Counted from the first letter of the stretch, positions 11,490-23,757 are shown. The stretch: 64,000 nucleotides of DNA from Phaseolus vulgaris (GCF_000499845.2 NC_023755.2:35972023-36036022), one strand, 5' to 3'. Made by a program: numbers and translations. Notes: generated by a model not told the origin, from the sequence alone.

Positions 11490-12540
11490 AAATTACTATC
11501 ATTCACAATACATCCATAAACACCCAAATCCACAAACACATCCAAAGTATGAAATCAAAATCCACAAACACATCCAAAGTACAAAAGTAATAGAAATAGT
11601 TAAACAAAAGATATGAACACTTAAAAAAAATATTACAACTAAAATTGTACATTACAAATTTAACTAGAAGTAGCAAAATGAATCTCATAGTGATGTGATA
11701 AACCTGTAAAAAAATATAAACAATATAAATAAATAAATCAAATAATTTTCTGGCCCAATATGTTGCCCAAAGTTTTTGCTCTCTGCAACCCTTATTTAAT
11801 TTACACACCCTACATCACTTTTTCTAATTTTCTGGTCCAATATGCTGCCCAATTTTTTTACTCTCTGCAGCCCTATTTCATTTTAAACCCACGTCACTAA
11901 ATGAACTTTATTGTTTCAATCATCAATATTTTTTTTAACACTACAAAAATTAAAAACTTCATAATTTTTAAGAATTCTAAATAAATAAAAATTTAAATTA
12001 TTTAAACCATGGAAGTTAGCCTTACTATAGTTTTCTCTACTGGAAGACCAATTTAATATTGAGAAGGACCCAATCACACGGTTGAAAATCAAATTTCTAC
12101 TATTCTAATAATTCATGTATAAGTAAAATGATTTGGGTTAACAACCCAGGAAATAGATTGAAGAAAAATAGTTTTCGAAACTCAATTTTACAAAACAGTT
12201 TGATTTAAATTATAAATAAAGTTGTCAACTTAGATGAAACATTCACTAATTTTGATAAGAAATGACTTCAAAAAGGCGTATGCAAAAGTGTATGAATGAT
12301 CAAGTTTTGTTGTAAAGAAACAGAAAAGAAAAGACCCTAAACAAGCAATCATGTATCTGTACACAAATATCCAATTGTGAAGACAAAAACGAGATGGTAT
12401 TTGTCTATTTCATTAAACATTGCACTATCAATTATTATAAGGAAAAAGAGAAGTGAAGACAAAAACTATTTGGTAGAATAATTAAGTTTCATTGACGGGA
12501 TTCGTTTAATAATTTTATCTAGTGGCTTAAGAAAAGAATT
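11490..12540. other. CACTA interior, AT-rich, no gene
   Basis: No supported gene. It holds a duplicated segment of about 75 bp: TTTTCTGGCCCAATATG near 11746 and TTTTCTGGTCCAATATG near 11828, each followed by GCTGCCC or TTGCCC and CTCTCTGCA. A short repeat CCACAAACACATCCAAAGTA occurs twice at about 11530 and 11562. Confidence 0.5.
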
Positions 12541-12662
12541 ATTTACAACAAATCTTCAATACAACAAAAGTGGATGAATCCAAATTCAAAGTCGGAAAGA
12601 CGAAATTTAACATCTTTAAGAAACTGCGAGTGACCCACGAGGCTCATATAAACGCGCGACAT

Positions 12663-12751
12663 CACAATAATCCAAACCAGCAACCAACAATAATCCAAAC
12701 CAGCAATAATCAGACCAGAAACCAACAATAATCCAAACCAGCAACCACAAC
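12663..12751. repeat. tandem repeat, unit about 20-30 bp
   Basis: The word AATAATCCAAACCAGCAA occurs three times with degenerate spacers. It adjoins the GC-rich minisatellite and lies inside the CACTA element. Confidence 0.6.
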
Positions 12752-12784
12752 TCAATATCCAAATAAAAAATTGGTAAAATGTGA

Positions 12785-13015
12785 ACCTGAGGAGGAGGCA
12801 GAGCTGGACCGGAGGTAGAGCAGGACACGGAAGGAGAGCTGCACGCACGGAGGAAGCTCGACGCGAAAGGGAAGCTCGATGCGGAGGAAGCTCGACGCGG
12901 AGGGAGAACTTGACGCAGAGGAAGCTCGACACGGTGGAAGCTCGCGCAGAGGAAGCTGGACGCAGAGGGGAAGCTCGAAGAGGAAGCTGAACGCAGAGGA
13001 AGCTCGCGCGCGGAG
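12785..13015. repeat. GC-rich minisatellite (GAAGCTCGACGCGGAG type)
   Basis: Degenerate repeats of about 18-20 bp around GGAAGCTCGACGC and GGAGG, strongly purine-biased on the plus strand. On the minus strand they read as Ser-, Arg- and Ala-rich codons and give an ORF at 12543-13118, which is probably a by-product of the repeat. Composition is sharply different from the AT-rich flanks. Confidence 0.7.
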
Positions 13016-13119
13016 GGAACTGAAATTGGAAAATTAGATTTTCAGAGATTTGGGGGTTTTGAAAAACCGGAAACACAAAAAAAATTCTATATACTCTCAG
13101 TATGTGTCGCCGACGCATA

Positions 13120-13490
13120 CTTTAAAATATTTAATTTTATTTTAATTTAAAATCGAATTCAAAATTTAATAAATAAATTAAAACATTTTTTATATATAAA
13201 AAATTTAAATTTAATATAAAAAAAATTAATTTCATTATATAATAAAAACTTTTATTAATTTATAAAAAACAATTTAATTTAATTTATACAATACAAAAAT
13301 TAATTAAATTTACACAAAAATATTTAATTTAATTTATACAATAAATATTTACTTTAATTTATATAAAATAATTTAATTTAATTTCTACAACATAAAATTA
13401 ATTTAAATTGTAAAAAAATAATATTTAATTTATATTAAATTTATAAAAAATATTTAATTTAATTTATACAATAAAAAATGACTTTAACAT
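13120..13490. repeat. AT-only tandem repeats inside CACTA
   Basis: Nearly pure A/T sequence built on AATTTAATTTATACAATA, repeated about five times. No coding signal. Confidence 0.6.
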
Positions 13491-13639
13491 CTACTACCGC
13501 AAATATCAATGAATCCTATTATTAAAATTGCTCATGATACCCTCATCATCCCTTCTAACTTATAATCCAAAATCTAATAATCAACTATATTCCATGATTC
13601 TAAGTTAATTCTATAACTATCACGAAATGACTCATATTT

Positions 13640-14325
13640 CTCAAATTGCTTATGATACTCTCTTTCAGCCTTTACAATGCACTTCTTAGTTCAACTCTTA
13701 CCTTGACAATGGACTACGGTTATTAACTTCTTCCTGCTAGGGAGATGAGACCTAGACAACTATTGAAGTCTTCGTCTTCTTCCCTCGGTCAGGCAGATTG
13801 TTGGGTGCTTGACTGGGGTCTTTCTCATCTTCGTGCTTCTTTCCTCGGCTCTCGGTCTATGGCGAACATCGATGGGGGGTACCTGTGAGGCACTATGACG
13901 CTCAAGTCAGTGAAGCGGGTGATCAGTATTCTGGTAGGTGAACAATAATAAATGACGTACCTTTATTCTTGGAATGTGTGCTATGTATATTATTTTAATG
14001 GGCTGACCTTATTGGGTCTGATTAGTGGAGTGGATCTCTTAGGGTTGTATTACCTTATCCTTAATGACGGATTAGCTTCACTGACCTTAGTTTCAGCGTT
14101 AACGGTAGTATGGGTCGGCCGACCGTGATGATTCCACTCGTCTCGGCCAACCTTCCATGGTCTCGACCAAGTCTGTCAGGTCTCGGTTGCCTCGGTCGCC
14201 TCAGTCAAGTCTCTCAAGTCTCGGCCAGGTTCCCCTTGGTCTCAGTCAGGTACACCAGGTCTCGAACAGCCAGGTGGGTCTCGGTCAAGGAGACCAAGTG
14301 TCGGTCTTGCCCATACCGGCACATA
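13640..14325. repeat. GC-rich insert with CTCGGTCAGGT-type repeats
   Basis: This block includes GGGGGGTACCTGTGAGGCAC and GACGCTCAAGTCAGTGA and then a degenerate array of CTCGGTCAGGT/CTCGGCCAGG words (14140-14310). It is flanked by an approximate direct repeat: 13548-13620 and 14330-14400 both start CTTATAATCCAAAAT and share about 75 similar bases. It looks like an insertion into the CACTA interior, perhaps LTR-derived, but no protein motif or clean end was found. Confidence 0.5.
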
Positions 14326-14419
14326 ACTTATAATCCAAAATGTAATCATGAACTCTATTCCATGATTTTAAGTTCATTCTATATCATACCCTGTCGAAAA
14401 TTACTTATTTATGTTACAT

Positions 14420-15500
14420 TTATTAAAAACTAAGTATACTAAATTTACTATGTCAAAGACCTATTATTTAGTATATTGGGAAACTATATTAACACACTTA
14501 TAAGGAATATTGCATATGTATCATCTCGTTACTTACTACATTATTATGTGCTTCAGTTGGAAAACATTAATTTCTTTTCGAAATCATACTCAGTAACTAT
14601 AACAATGACATTTATAGAGCATGTAGTCAACTTTGGAACACTTTGGATATTGTATCAATCTAACAATTAAGAATAAGTTACTTACTCAGGCACTTAATCT
14701 TAATATGTTTGTATCATATACATTTTCGCTAATTCATTAAGATGATCTTATGATTCATTTATGAGAAATAACATCTTCAAAACTATAATGGATATCAAAA
14801 CAAAAATCCTAATTCATTCATCCATTGCACACATATAACATTTAAATTTATTTAAGTTACTAATCAAAAGTTTTATCTAACTTTTTTTTTTCTTAAACTA
14901 AATAAAACATTTTTAGATCAAATTTATTCTCTATTTTTAAATACATCCATTACCATTTGCATTAATTAATTACTTCATCTTGAATTTATATTCTTAAATT
15001 TATGTATATTTTATATAATATTTACAAAATTTAAATACACATTTTATTTTTATTTTTTTTTACTATTTTTTAATTAATTATTATTTTTCTATATGTTTTC
15101 AAATCTTTATAAACTTTTTAAGATAACTTCTTTTAAATAATTTTAATATTAAATACTTCATCAATTTAATAAATGTAATTTAACTAATTTATATCATAAT
15201 TTCAAAAATAAAATAGTTATAACAATATATAAATAAAATAAATTTAAAATAAATAATTTTTGAAATAATAAAATATTTTATATAACATTTAAATAATTTA
15301 AATATATATTTTCTTTTACTCAATTAATTTTAAATCAAACACTTATTTAATTTAATAAATTTAATTTAACTAATTTATATTCAAAATTGATAAATTAAAT
15401 AATTTATTATAATATTAAATAAATAATTTTAAAATAAATATAATAAAGAATTAAATATTAAAATATTTATTATACATTAAATAAATTTAAATTTTAAAAT
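14420..15500. other. CACTA interior, AT-rich
   Basis: Very AT-rich, with many AAATAATTTAAAT-type runs. No gene or RNA is supported. Confidence 0.5.
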
Positions 15501-15504
15501 CCTA

Positions 15505-15715
15505 AAAATGCGTGGGCCATTGCGGACGCATATGCGTGGGCTTTGTGGCCGACGCTAAGCCGACGCATATGCGTGGGCCGGCCAACGCAAACTGATTTTT
15601 TCTTAAAAAAATAAATTAAATCCATTTGTGCGTCCCTTTTGCGTCCGAGGTCATTCTTACGTGGGCTTTTAGCCATTTTGGCCGATGAGAGTAGCGTCCG
15701 CTACTGCGCATGCAA
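15505..15715. repeat. CACTA right subterminal repeats
   Basis: Repeats of GCGTGGGCC, GCGGACGCATATGCGTGG and GCGTCC words in both orientations, matching the left subterminal array at 11030-11395. Confidence 0.75.
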
Positions 15716-15891
15716 GATTTTGGAAGCTAATTGTTACTTTTCTTGTAGTGTTCCTTTATTATGCACATGTACAGGGCTACTTTCCTACAGTTCTTTCTCA
15801 CTCTTGAGATGTATTAGTGCACAAGAATAAACTTATGTTATTGAGAAATTCACATTACTCATATATCTCTGGGTCAAATTTAAAAAGATAT

Positions 15892-15897
15892 TTTATT
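15892..15897 (-). terminator. poly(A) signal candidate for the Ole e 1-like gene
   Basis: AATAAA on the minus strand about 160 bp after the stop codon. Inferred from position. Confidence 0.4.
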
Positions 15898-16053
15898 TCT
15901 GTGCCTGAAGTTCATTCTTCTTCCAGCTGAGAAATCAACTTCCTTCATGACATGCATTGATATTATATGACATTCTTTCATGTTACACACATGATATGCA
16001 TATATGAACACTATTTTCTTTTCTTCCCAGCTATTATATGTTAAACGTACACA

Positions 16054-16938
16054 CTAAGGTATTCCAATGATGGGGTAGAAAGGAAAAGGAAGATAGTAGC
16101 TAGAGGGTGCCAAACCCCACTCTGGAGGAAGAGGAAAATCCAAGGTTTTGGACGAACCGAACTGGTTTTTAGTAGCCTTGCATTCTGTGTTTTGAGGACA
16201 AGATGTCAAGAAACTAAGAGGAGTGGAGATTGTATAAGTGTTTTTCTCTTTTCCCTTCACAATTTCAGAGACCTTGTTCTTCTTTGTAGCATAGAGATGA
16301 TTTGGCCCCCCAAGAAGTTTTACAACACAGTTCACCGAGGGAGGTTTTGTATGGTCTCTGGGAAGGTCAACCTTAAAGAAACCCTTCTCTTCTGTTATCG
16401 CCATAGCCAGGTTTTTTACACCTTCACACTTCACTGAGATCATAATGCCTGAAAACATAAAAAGTTGTAGAATCGGCACAAAATATGCTTTTGATGTAGT
16501 ACTCTTAATACCTAAACGTGTTTCAATATAATTATTATAGTTTAAACTTTAAGTTCTTTGTCATTTTATGAACACTATATATCCATTTATACTACTATAT
16601 ATACAGTGTTACCTAATCACAAGTTGTGATATATAACACGTTTGCATTATCAGAATTTGTTCAAAAATCATATTGATAATAAAAATTGAAGTCTCATATA
16701 AAATCAAGAAGACATGAATTACAATTTTTCAGTTTTATCATAATCTTTTGGTATTTTCTTTCAAGTGAGAGTAGATTATAAGTGTGAGAATTGAGAGTGG
16801 ATACAAACCAGAGAAATCATAGTTGTGAGTGCAGTCAGTGCAAGAGACTTTGCCCTCTAGTGTTTGGCATGCTGAGGGTATAATTCTGGCCATAGTCAAT
16901 GCAAAAAGAAGTGCTGTGATAACCTGAGCAAACACCAT
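16054..16938 (-). CDS. Pollen Ole e 1 / extensin-like secreted protein, two exons
   Basis: Exon 1 is 16938-16809 and exon 2 is 16448-16054 (130 + 395 nt, 174 residues). The donor is TCTG|GTTTGT and the acceptor is TTTTCAG|GC; the frame joins in phase 1 to give ...NYDFSG-IMISVKC.... The first 23 or so residues are a hydrophobic signal peptide. Seven cysteines at 24, 33, 36, 51, 84, 127 and 133 follow the Ole e 1 domain pattern, with SCTDC after the strand LEGKV and NCVVKL in the middle. The C-terminus is rich in Pro and Tyr, as in extensin-like members. The family is secreted to the cell wall or apoplast; molecular roles are poorly known. The gene is complete, with a TATA box upstream, and there is no related neighbour. 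Confidence 0.88.
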
Positions 16939-17007
16939 ACTGTTAAAGCTGTAGCTGTTGAGATAAGAGAGACAAAGAAGTTGAAAGAGAAGAAGATAAA
17001 TTGAAGG

Positions 17008-17017
17008 TTATATATAG
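17008..17017 (-). promoter_or_regulatory. TATA box of the Ole e 1-like gene
   Basis: CTATATATAA on the minus strand, about 70 bp upstream of the ATG at 16938, a normal plant spacing. Confidence 0.6.
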
Positions 17018-18785
17018 TGGGAGTTTGAGACACAAACCTATTAAATGTAGGGAGGTAGAGCTTATGTAGTAGTTGGTGTCAACTGTCAACAACTGTAGTT
17101 ATGTTATGTTTACCTACATAGGGTTTGTTACAATGGACAAGATGTCCAAGCTACTCTCCCCTACATTATTTCAAAGTGATCAACAACACAGGCAAGATTT
17201 ATAAGGTCCCTTTCAACTAGATTTTTTCATAGTCTTATTTCATAAAATTACATAATTTCTCTAATATATATAAGATAATTTTAAATATTTTTTTCATTTA
17301 ATTTCTCTAAGTTTTTAGATTTTAATAACTTATACATGCTAGTTTAAATTATGGAAAGTTTTGTTTCTTCTTATTCTTCTTTTATAATAAATATTGGTTA
17401 AAATAAATCCTTTAATCCTTTAGAATTTATTTAGAAACTATGATTTTTGGACACCCTTTACTAACTAAAGTGATAAAAAGGAAAAAATATTAACAATGAT
17501 ATAATATGATGAAAAATGACTAATAGAGTTTGGAATGTGTGTATGGGTAGGGCTAGTGCACTAACTTCCTAATATGATATGATGGTAGATTTAATTTTAC
17601 AAACAATAATCCATCATCTAATTTTATTAAAATTCATCTAAACACATATATTGCAAAGACTAGTTAATTAATTTGCGCAATGTTTAATGAGCATGTTCAA
17701 AGATGTCTGCAATTAATGCATTAATGGGTGGTACAAGAGCACCGATTGTTCTCCATTATTAAGCAGGATAAAGTAGCTTTGTTGTAGGTAAGAAAGCTCT
17801 TGCTACAAGGAATCCATAACAACCACCGATTAACTAAGAACTTGAACGTGGAAGAAGACCATGCATTTCAATGTTGCCATGATATTTAAGGTAAACCCTA
17901 GAACTATACAATGACAGATGACACTAATTTGCTATCATATTAATGAACCGTATCTGGTTGGTGATGAACAGTCATCATCGTCTCTTTCATGTAGCTGATA
18001 AACATCCCAAATTAAAATCACAAAGGTTGTTCCAACTATGTATCTCATCATATGTATATTTTTTAATAAATAATAATCTAACTTTCTTCTCATTAATTCG
18101 CAATTAATTGTTTTCTATGAGATATGGTAAAACCAGAGTAAGAGTAACTACATTGAAGATTCTTTTTTGAAGAACAACTCAGCTTGCCCATTCAATATTT
18201 TAACACTTGCAAGATTTTAATTGAATGCTTTCACATGGAAAAAGAAAAATTGTTATCAATGGAAGAAGAAATGCACAACCACTTACAAAAGTAGCTTGCT
18301 TTTCTGCTGTTCCTTTCAACTGCACCTCCAACAAATTCTTTTATCAGAAAAAAAGAAATCTCCAACAATTATACTCACAAATTCTTGTGTATCGAATTAT
18401 TAAAACAAGAAAAAAGTTACTATTTAGTACGAACTTATATAGTGGTAAAGATATTGACAGAATTGTTCTTTTATTTGCCAATTTTTGAATTCATGATAAT
18501 TGTTCAGAATACAAGTTTATGCCTCAGTTTCTTAAAATTAGCATCGATGGCAAACATAAGTTACCATATGTCATTCTTTTATTATCTATTTTATTTTCAT
18601 GAGTTATAAATTTTAATATTTATACTGGTTTTAATTTTATGTGTCTTTAAATAAATTTATGTATTATTATTTTCGTTGTAAGTTATAGTTTAAATGAAAA
18701 TAATGTGGAAAGACCCTTATAAACTATAGAATTTTGTGAAAGAGAAAAAAAAAAGTGTAAATGTAATATGAAAAAGTGAAAATGT
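17018..18785. other. intergenic, no gene seen
   Basis: Promoter-side flank of the Ole e 1-like gene. AT-rich with scattered short ORFs that show no family motif. I see no RNA gene or clear transposon. Confidence 0.5.
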
Positions 18786-20230
18786 CACTACAAGAAAATA
18801 TTGAATGGAAACTGAATTAGAAAAAAAAAATTATAGTAACTAATTAAAATACCATTTTATAAATAAAAAGTATTGGATACTAAAATGGTATCTATTTGTA
18901 CCGACCGGTCCTTGGGTGTCGTTGACCACTAGTGATGTTGGAGTCACGTAAGCGGGGTCCCACGAGCGGCGTGGGTCAGTGTCTCACGAGGCACGAGCGC
19001 CAAGGAACCAAAGAGTGGTTAGACATCGGGGCTCGAATAGCAGAGCTAGGCCACGAGAGGTGGATCCTAGACCACACACCAGTTATCAGTAAGGGAGAAG
19101 CCTAGGTCACGGGAGTCCATGCGTGTGGAGAGGATGACGCGCTTAGGCGTAATACAAGCATAGGGCCACTGGAAAGGATACGACCTATGAGGGTCACGTT
19201 CCAGTGGTGAGTTGCATGCATGACACGTGAATAGCTAGGGCGCTCCCAAGACGGGCGACCACAGAGATCAGGTGCATAAGGAGGCATCCAGGTGGTCATC
19301 CTGTCAGAGGTTGCACTCCAGTTAGGGAACCCCACGCGCTAGATTATCCTAAGAGTGGGTAATTGTGGCGTTGGGGCCCACCCCCTCAGGAAGCCCATTT
19401 TGGGTAATGAAAACAGTGGAAACCCTAGTTTCAGTCTATATAAAGGGAAGTAACAAACTTAGCAAGGTACGCTATTCATTTGCGCCACTTAACACACATA
19501 GTTACAGTCTTACGTTAAACAGTTTTGGTGTTTCCTAGCCCTAAGATTGACTTGAGCGTCGGGAGTGCAAACGGCCTCTAGGGCATTCCTTGTCTTTGTG
19601 TTTTCAGGCATTCAATCAAAGGGACAGCACGTGCAAGCGCAGGGATTCTGGACGTGAGAGTGACGTAGACGCATGAAGACGTATTTGGTCAACCAGCAGG
19701 AACACTATTATTAATAAAAAGTTATAATATAATTAGATACAATATTTTTAGTAGCTAATAATAAAAATAAATAAATAAATTAGAGATAATTTTTTTAGTC
19801 TCTTGTTAATATGTAATTGAAAACCATTTCTCAAGTCACTTTTAATCTATTTTAGAGACTAATTTTTAGTCTATAAAAATAATAAAATTAATCATATAAT
19901 TAGATACTTAAATTTTTAGTCACTATTATTTAAATTTAGATACTAATTTTAAAGTAATTAAATTTTATAAAATTAATTATTAATTTTTAATTTATAAAAT
20001 ATTTTAAATTAATATGAATAAATTTACTAATTTATTAATTTTAGTATAATATTAAAATAATTAATATCATTTTAAAAATTACATTTAAAATAATATTTTA
20101 ACCTTTTAATTTTATTTAAACATAAAATTAAATTAATAATAAATTCAAAATTATTTAAATTAAAAATTTTATGAACTAATTTAAATAAATATACATACTT
20201 TTTTAAAACTTATTTAATTTTTTTAAATTT
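18786..20230. repeat. CACTA-like remnant, split by a solo LTR
   Basis: It begins CACTACAAGAAAAT at 18786, a CACTA-type terminus. The AT-rich body on both sides of the solo LTR repeats words such as TTTAGAGACTAATTTTTAGTC, seen in legume miniature elements. A right terminus was not found, so the right limit is a guess. Confidence 0.4.
18897..19704 (+). mobile_element. Solo LTR (808 bp) with exact 5-bp target duplication
   Basis: The unit starts TGTACCGACCGG, ends CAGGAACA, and is flanked by CTATT on both sides (18892-18896 and 19705-19709). It is far more GC-rich than its surroundings. A TATA box TCTATATAAAGGG lies near 19434-19446, consistent with an LTR promoter in plus orientation. No internal retroelement sequence is attached, so it arose by LTR-LTR recombination. 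Superfamily is uncertain. Confidence 0.85.
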
Positions 20231-21042
20231 GAACAAATAGTTCAAGGTTTGAATTTGTAACTTTATCTATCTCTTTAACCCTTTCTACTCATCTCTTACT
20301 CAACAAACTCACCCCGCAAATGTAGTATGCAACACTCTGCAACGGCAAAGACAATGCACCATGCAACAACGACAACGACGACAATAACGCACTTTGCACA
20401 ATGGTGCTTCTTTGCTCCAAAGGAGATCAACGTCTTCAATTTATCATCGTAAGTTTCGATTCATGCTCCATTCTCACCATTTGCCCTTTAATTTTATGTT
20501 TACTCATTGAAACTCTGCATAACTTTACTCACTATGTATCTTCCCCATCTTAAAACCCTAGATTCTGTTATGATGTTGTATTTTACCTTGAAGATCTAGA
20601 CCTATAAATAGAGAAAAGATTTAATAAAAAAGATATGGAAATATTTTTTTTACTCATTATTTGTGTCTTGTTCGCATTAAGTATAAAAAAAAAGAGATTC
20701 ATGGTACTTCAGCTAGTATCCAAAAACGTAGTTGAAGCATAACAATTAGAAACTTAAATGCGTGTTGTAGTAATTCCAATAACCAATACGCAGATTCTAG
20801 CAATGAGATGTACTCCTGTACATGTTGTGTGGATTAAGCCCCAGGATGTTAATTAGTCTGAAAATTGTTCTTTGTTTTTTTAATGTTGAGATTTTGTTAT
20901 TGAGTAGTATAACAACCTAAGCACCATTTGTATTGGTAGTGTTGGAAGCACATGATATATTGGGGTATTTTTTACCACAAAGGGCCTTTTTTTTTCTTTT
21001 TACCAAAATGGGATCGCTTTTAAAAAATTTACAAATTTGGAC
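20231..21042. other. intergenic, no gene seen
   Basis: A less AT-rich island at 20290-20460 with CAACGACAACGACGAC could be a degraded exon, but no ORF or motif supports it. Confidence 0.4.
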
Positions 21043-21186
21043 AAGTCGTACCAACTTGGCATGACTTCATATGTAGAAGTCATGTCAATTTGGCACGACT
21101 TTTGTCACATCAACCTAAAGTCGTGCCAAGTTGACATGAATTCTGCCACGTCAACCTAAAGTTGTGCCAAGTTGGCACGATTTTAT
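21043..21186. repeat. imperfect palindromic tandem repeats (AAGTCGTGCCAA type)
   Basis: Four or five copies of GTCGTGCCAAGTTGGCACGA-like words, each near-palindromic, separated by CCACGTCAACCTAAA. The repeats could fold as hairpins. Confidence 0.6.
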
Positions 21187-21539
21187 CCACGCCATATATT
21201 AGAATTATTTAACTATAATTAAAATTATAAGTTATGTAATATTTGAAATTAATTTGATAAATAATTTTTTTATGAAGGAATAAATGCATAGGTAAAGAAA
21301 ATGAGGAAATTAATAATCAAACTTGATATTAAATTTTATTATCAAGCTTGTCTGTGCGGACAATTGCTTCTATTGTGACATTCGGTTCTACAATATGAAT
21401 ATTTTTTTGGTTTATTTGGAATTGAATCATCCATTTCGTTACAAATACGTTAAGTGTTAGGTCTTCCTGATTGATGTCGACACATCATGGGGTTAGGTAA
21501 GAAATTTGGTCCCGTGTAAGTAGAACAATAATCCTTATT

Positions 21540-23085
21540 TCAAATTGGATTAAATTGATTTGTAACTATTCCATGTGGGTAGTTTATTGATCTGTAAGCT
21601 AATTGCAATGTCATCATTGTAGGCAAAATTTCATCATCTCCAACTTTTTTCAACATAGATAGCGGCATGAGATTAATGCTTGCCCCAAGATCTAACAATG
21701 TTTTACCCAATGTAAAATTTCCTATTGTGACTGGCAAAGTAAAACTCCCAGGATCTTTAGACTTTTGTGGTAATAATTTTTTAATAATGGCACTACATCC
21801 CGCTTCTAGTTCCACACTTCCTTGGTCCTTTAATCTTTTCTTTGATCAACAGATCCTTCATAAATCTGACATAAGTAGGCATTTATTCTAAAGCTTCGGT
21901 GAAAGGAATACTTATCTCCAATTGTTTTAGAATTTCACAAAATCTAATAAACTGTCCTTCTATATTGTATCCTCTCATTTTTATTTTCTTTCTCTTCTCC
22001 CTCTTCACTTTTGTTTTTTTCTTCCTTCTCTTCTTTTTTCTCTTCCCTCTCAATTTTTCTTTCCTCACTTTCTAGATTATCATCAATTCTCCTTCCTAGA
22101 ACTATTCCACTTCTAGTAGTGACTAACTCACATTTCTTCCTGAGTTTCATCAACTCTTGTACAAAGTTGCCCAACTTGTGTCTCCAAATTCTCAACATTC
22201 TTCTATCTAGTAGTTGGTGTTGTTGAAAAGTACCTTGTTCTCCTTGATCTTCCGTGTAAAAAACTTTTTCTTCATAAGAAGTACTATGATAAGCACAGTG
22301 CCCATTGGAATGATCACTTTCACACAATTCACACCTTAGTTCTTGACTCTGACTTTGAGATGAATGAACAACATGTAATTGTTGAGATAATTTAAACATT
22401 TGTGTAGTTAGTTGCTTAATCTATTGTGTCAACATTTTATTTTGACCCAATAGTGCATCTTCTAACCACCCTTTCTTCTGAATACTTTGTTCATCATATT
22501 GGGCTTGAGAATCAGTTGATGCCAATGCATCAATAATCCTCGTTGCTTGTTCTCCATCAAGAGTCATCATTGTGCCACCAGTTGCAGCATCTTTGTGACA
22601 GATCTGAGACCATTCAGGAATATGCTCAATTGAGCAATATCCTCAAACCCATGATTTGGGCACTTTCTTAATATTATCTTGAATCTTTCTCATGTTTCAC
22701 AGAAAGATTTTCCTGCTCCTTGTCAGAACATAGAGATTTCAGACTTTACTTTGATGTAGCAAGAGATTGGAAAAAATCTTTGCAGAAATTTTTCCTCTAC
22801 ATCCTCCCAACTAGTGAGACTCTGATTTGGAAGTGATTTGAGTCATTCTTTTCCTGCTAATGAGAAAGGAAGCAAGCACATATAAACATTTTCAATATCA
22901 TCTTATTGAAAGTCCATGGTTCCCACCAATTCATAAAATGTATCCAAATATGTATATGGATCCTCGCAATCTATTGATGTGAATTTCTGGGTACTGATGA
23001 GAGTAAGGAAAGTGGGTTTTATCTCCAAGGCCCTGGTGGTAGTAGGTATTACAATACTAGAAAAATGTTTTGGCCCCTAGTAGGT
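21540..23085 (-). pseudogene. Ty3/gypsy gag-protease, degraded
   Basis: Read on the minus strand from about 23085: a Retrotrans_gag segment (LTSWEDVEEKFLQRFFP, then ETWERFKIILRKCPNHGF) with in-frame stops, a Lys/Glu-rich linker, the TTRSG block, and a retropepsin domain at about 21815-21580 with IGNFTLGKTLLDLGASINL and PLSMLKKV. The catalytic triplet reads DLG instead of DSG/DTG, a known functional variant in plant gypsy elements. Reverse transcriptase and integrase are absent; the element ends near 21540. Confidence 0.82.
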
Positions 23086-23757
23086 GACGCTTGTTCTTTT
23101 GCTATGTTGTTTTCCTCCTGAAAAAAATATTAGTGGACAAGAAAAAATAAATACAAAATAAAAAAAAGATATAAAATAAAACAGAAACTTAAATAGCTAA
23201 CTAAAATAAAATCAATAACTTCCTACACTAAAAAATAAAACTTAAAAATAAAATAAAACATTAAAATGACACTAAGAAAAAAAATAACAAAAATATTCAG
23301 AAAAAAAAATATAAACAAAATAAAAACTAAAGACAAGATAAAAAAAACAAAAAAAATGAATAAATTAAAAATATAAAACAAAAATAAATAAAAACTTAAA
23401 AATACAGTATAACAACGTACTTAAAATAACAAATAAATACTAGGAGAAAAATAAAAATAAAAAAAAATAAAACAGAAAATTATAATTGTAAACAACTAAC
23501 TATAATAATTTAAAGATGACTACGTAAACTTACGTAAAAAAAACTAAAATAAAATATAACAAAACAAAAAAAAATCTAAAAAAACATAAAAATAATAGAA
23601 ACAAATGAAATAAATTAAAAAAAATAAGAATTAAAACAATAAAAACAGAATAACAAATCACTAAAAATAAACACAATAAAAACAAATCAAAACAATTAAA
23701 ATATTAACAATATTTAGGAAACTATACACAACAACTCAATCTTATCTGCCAAAAACT

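Larger units (their letters stand above)
11014..15750. mobile_element. Non-autonomous CACTA (En/Spm) transposon, complete ends
   Basis: The left end reads CACTACAAGAAAACAG and the right end reads TTACTTTTCTTGTAGTG, the inverted CACTACAAGAAAA terminus. A 3-bp duplication TTC flanks both ends (11011-11013 and 15751-15753), as expected for CACTA elements. Both subterminal regions carry many copies, in both orientations, of GC-rich words such as TGCGTGGGCC, GGACGCA and ACGCATATGCGT, the typical transposase-binding architecture. Over its 4737 bp no transposase (TNP2-like) ORF is visible, so it depends on a partner. The interior is patchy: GC-rich minisatellites, an AT-only tract, and a foreign-looking GC-rich block. 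Confidence 0.88.

Noticed and set aside
12543..13118. Minus-strand ORF of 191 codons across the GC-rich minisatellite
   Set aside because: The low-complexity Ser/Arg/Ala and then aromatic-rich protein follows from the repeat composition; no domain or family motif is visible.
16192..16437. Plus-strand ORF of 81 codons in the Ole e 1-like gene
   Set aside because: Antisense shadow of exon 2.
18221..18609. Three overlapping short plus-strand ORFs
   Set aside because: AT-rich, no motif, different frames, no conserved feature.
20290..20460. Possible first exon with CAACGACAACGACGAC
   Set aside because: No ORF with a family match and no downstream exon could be found.
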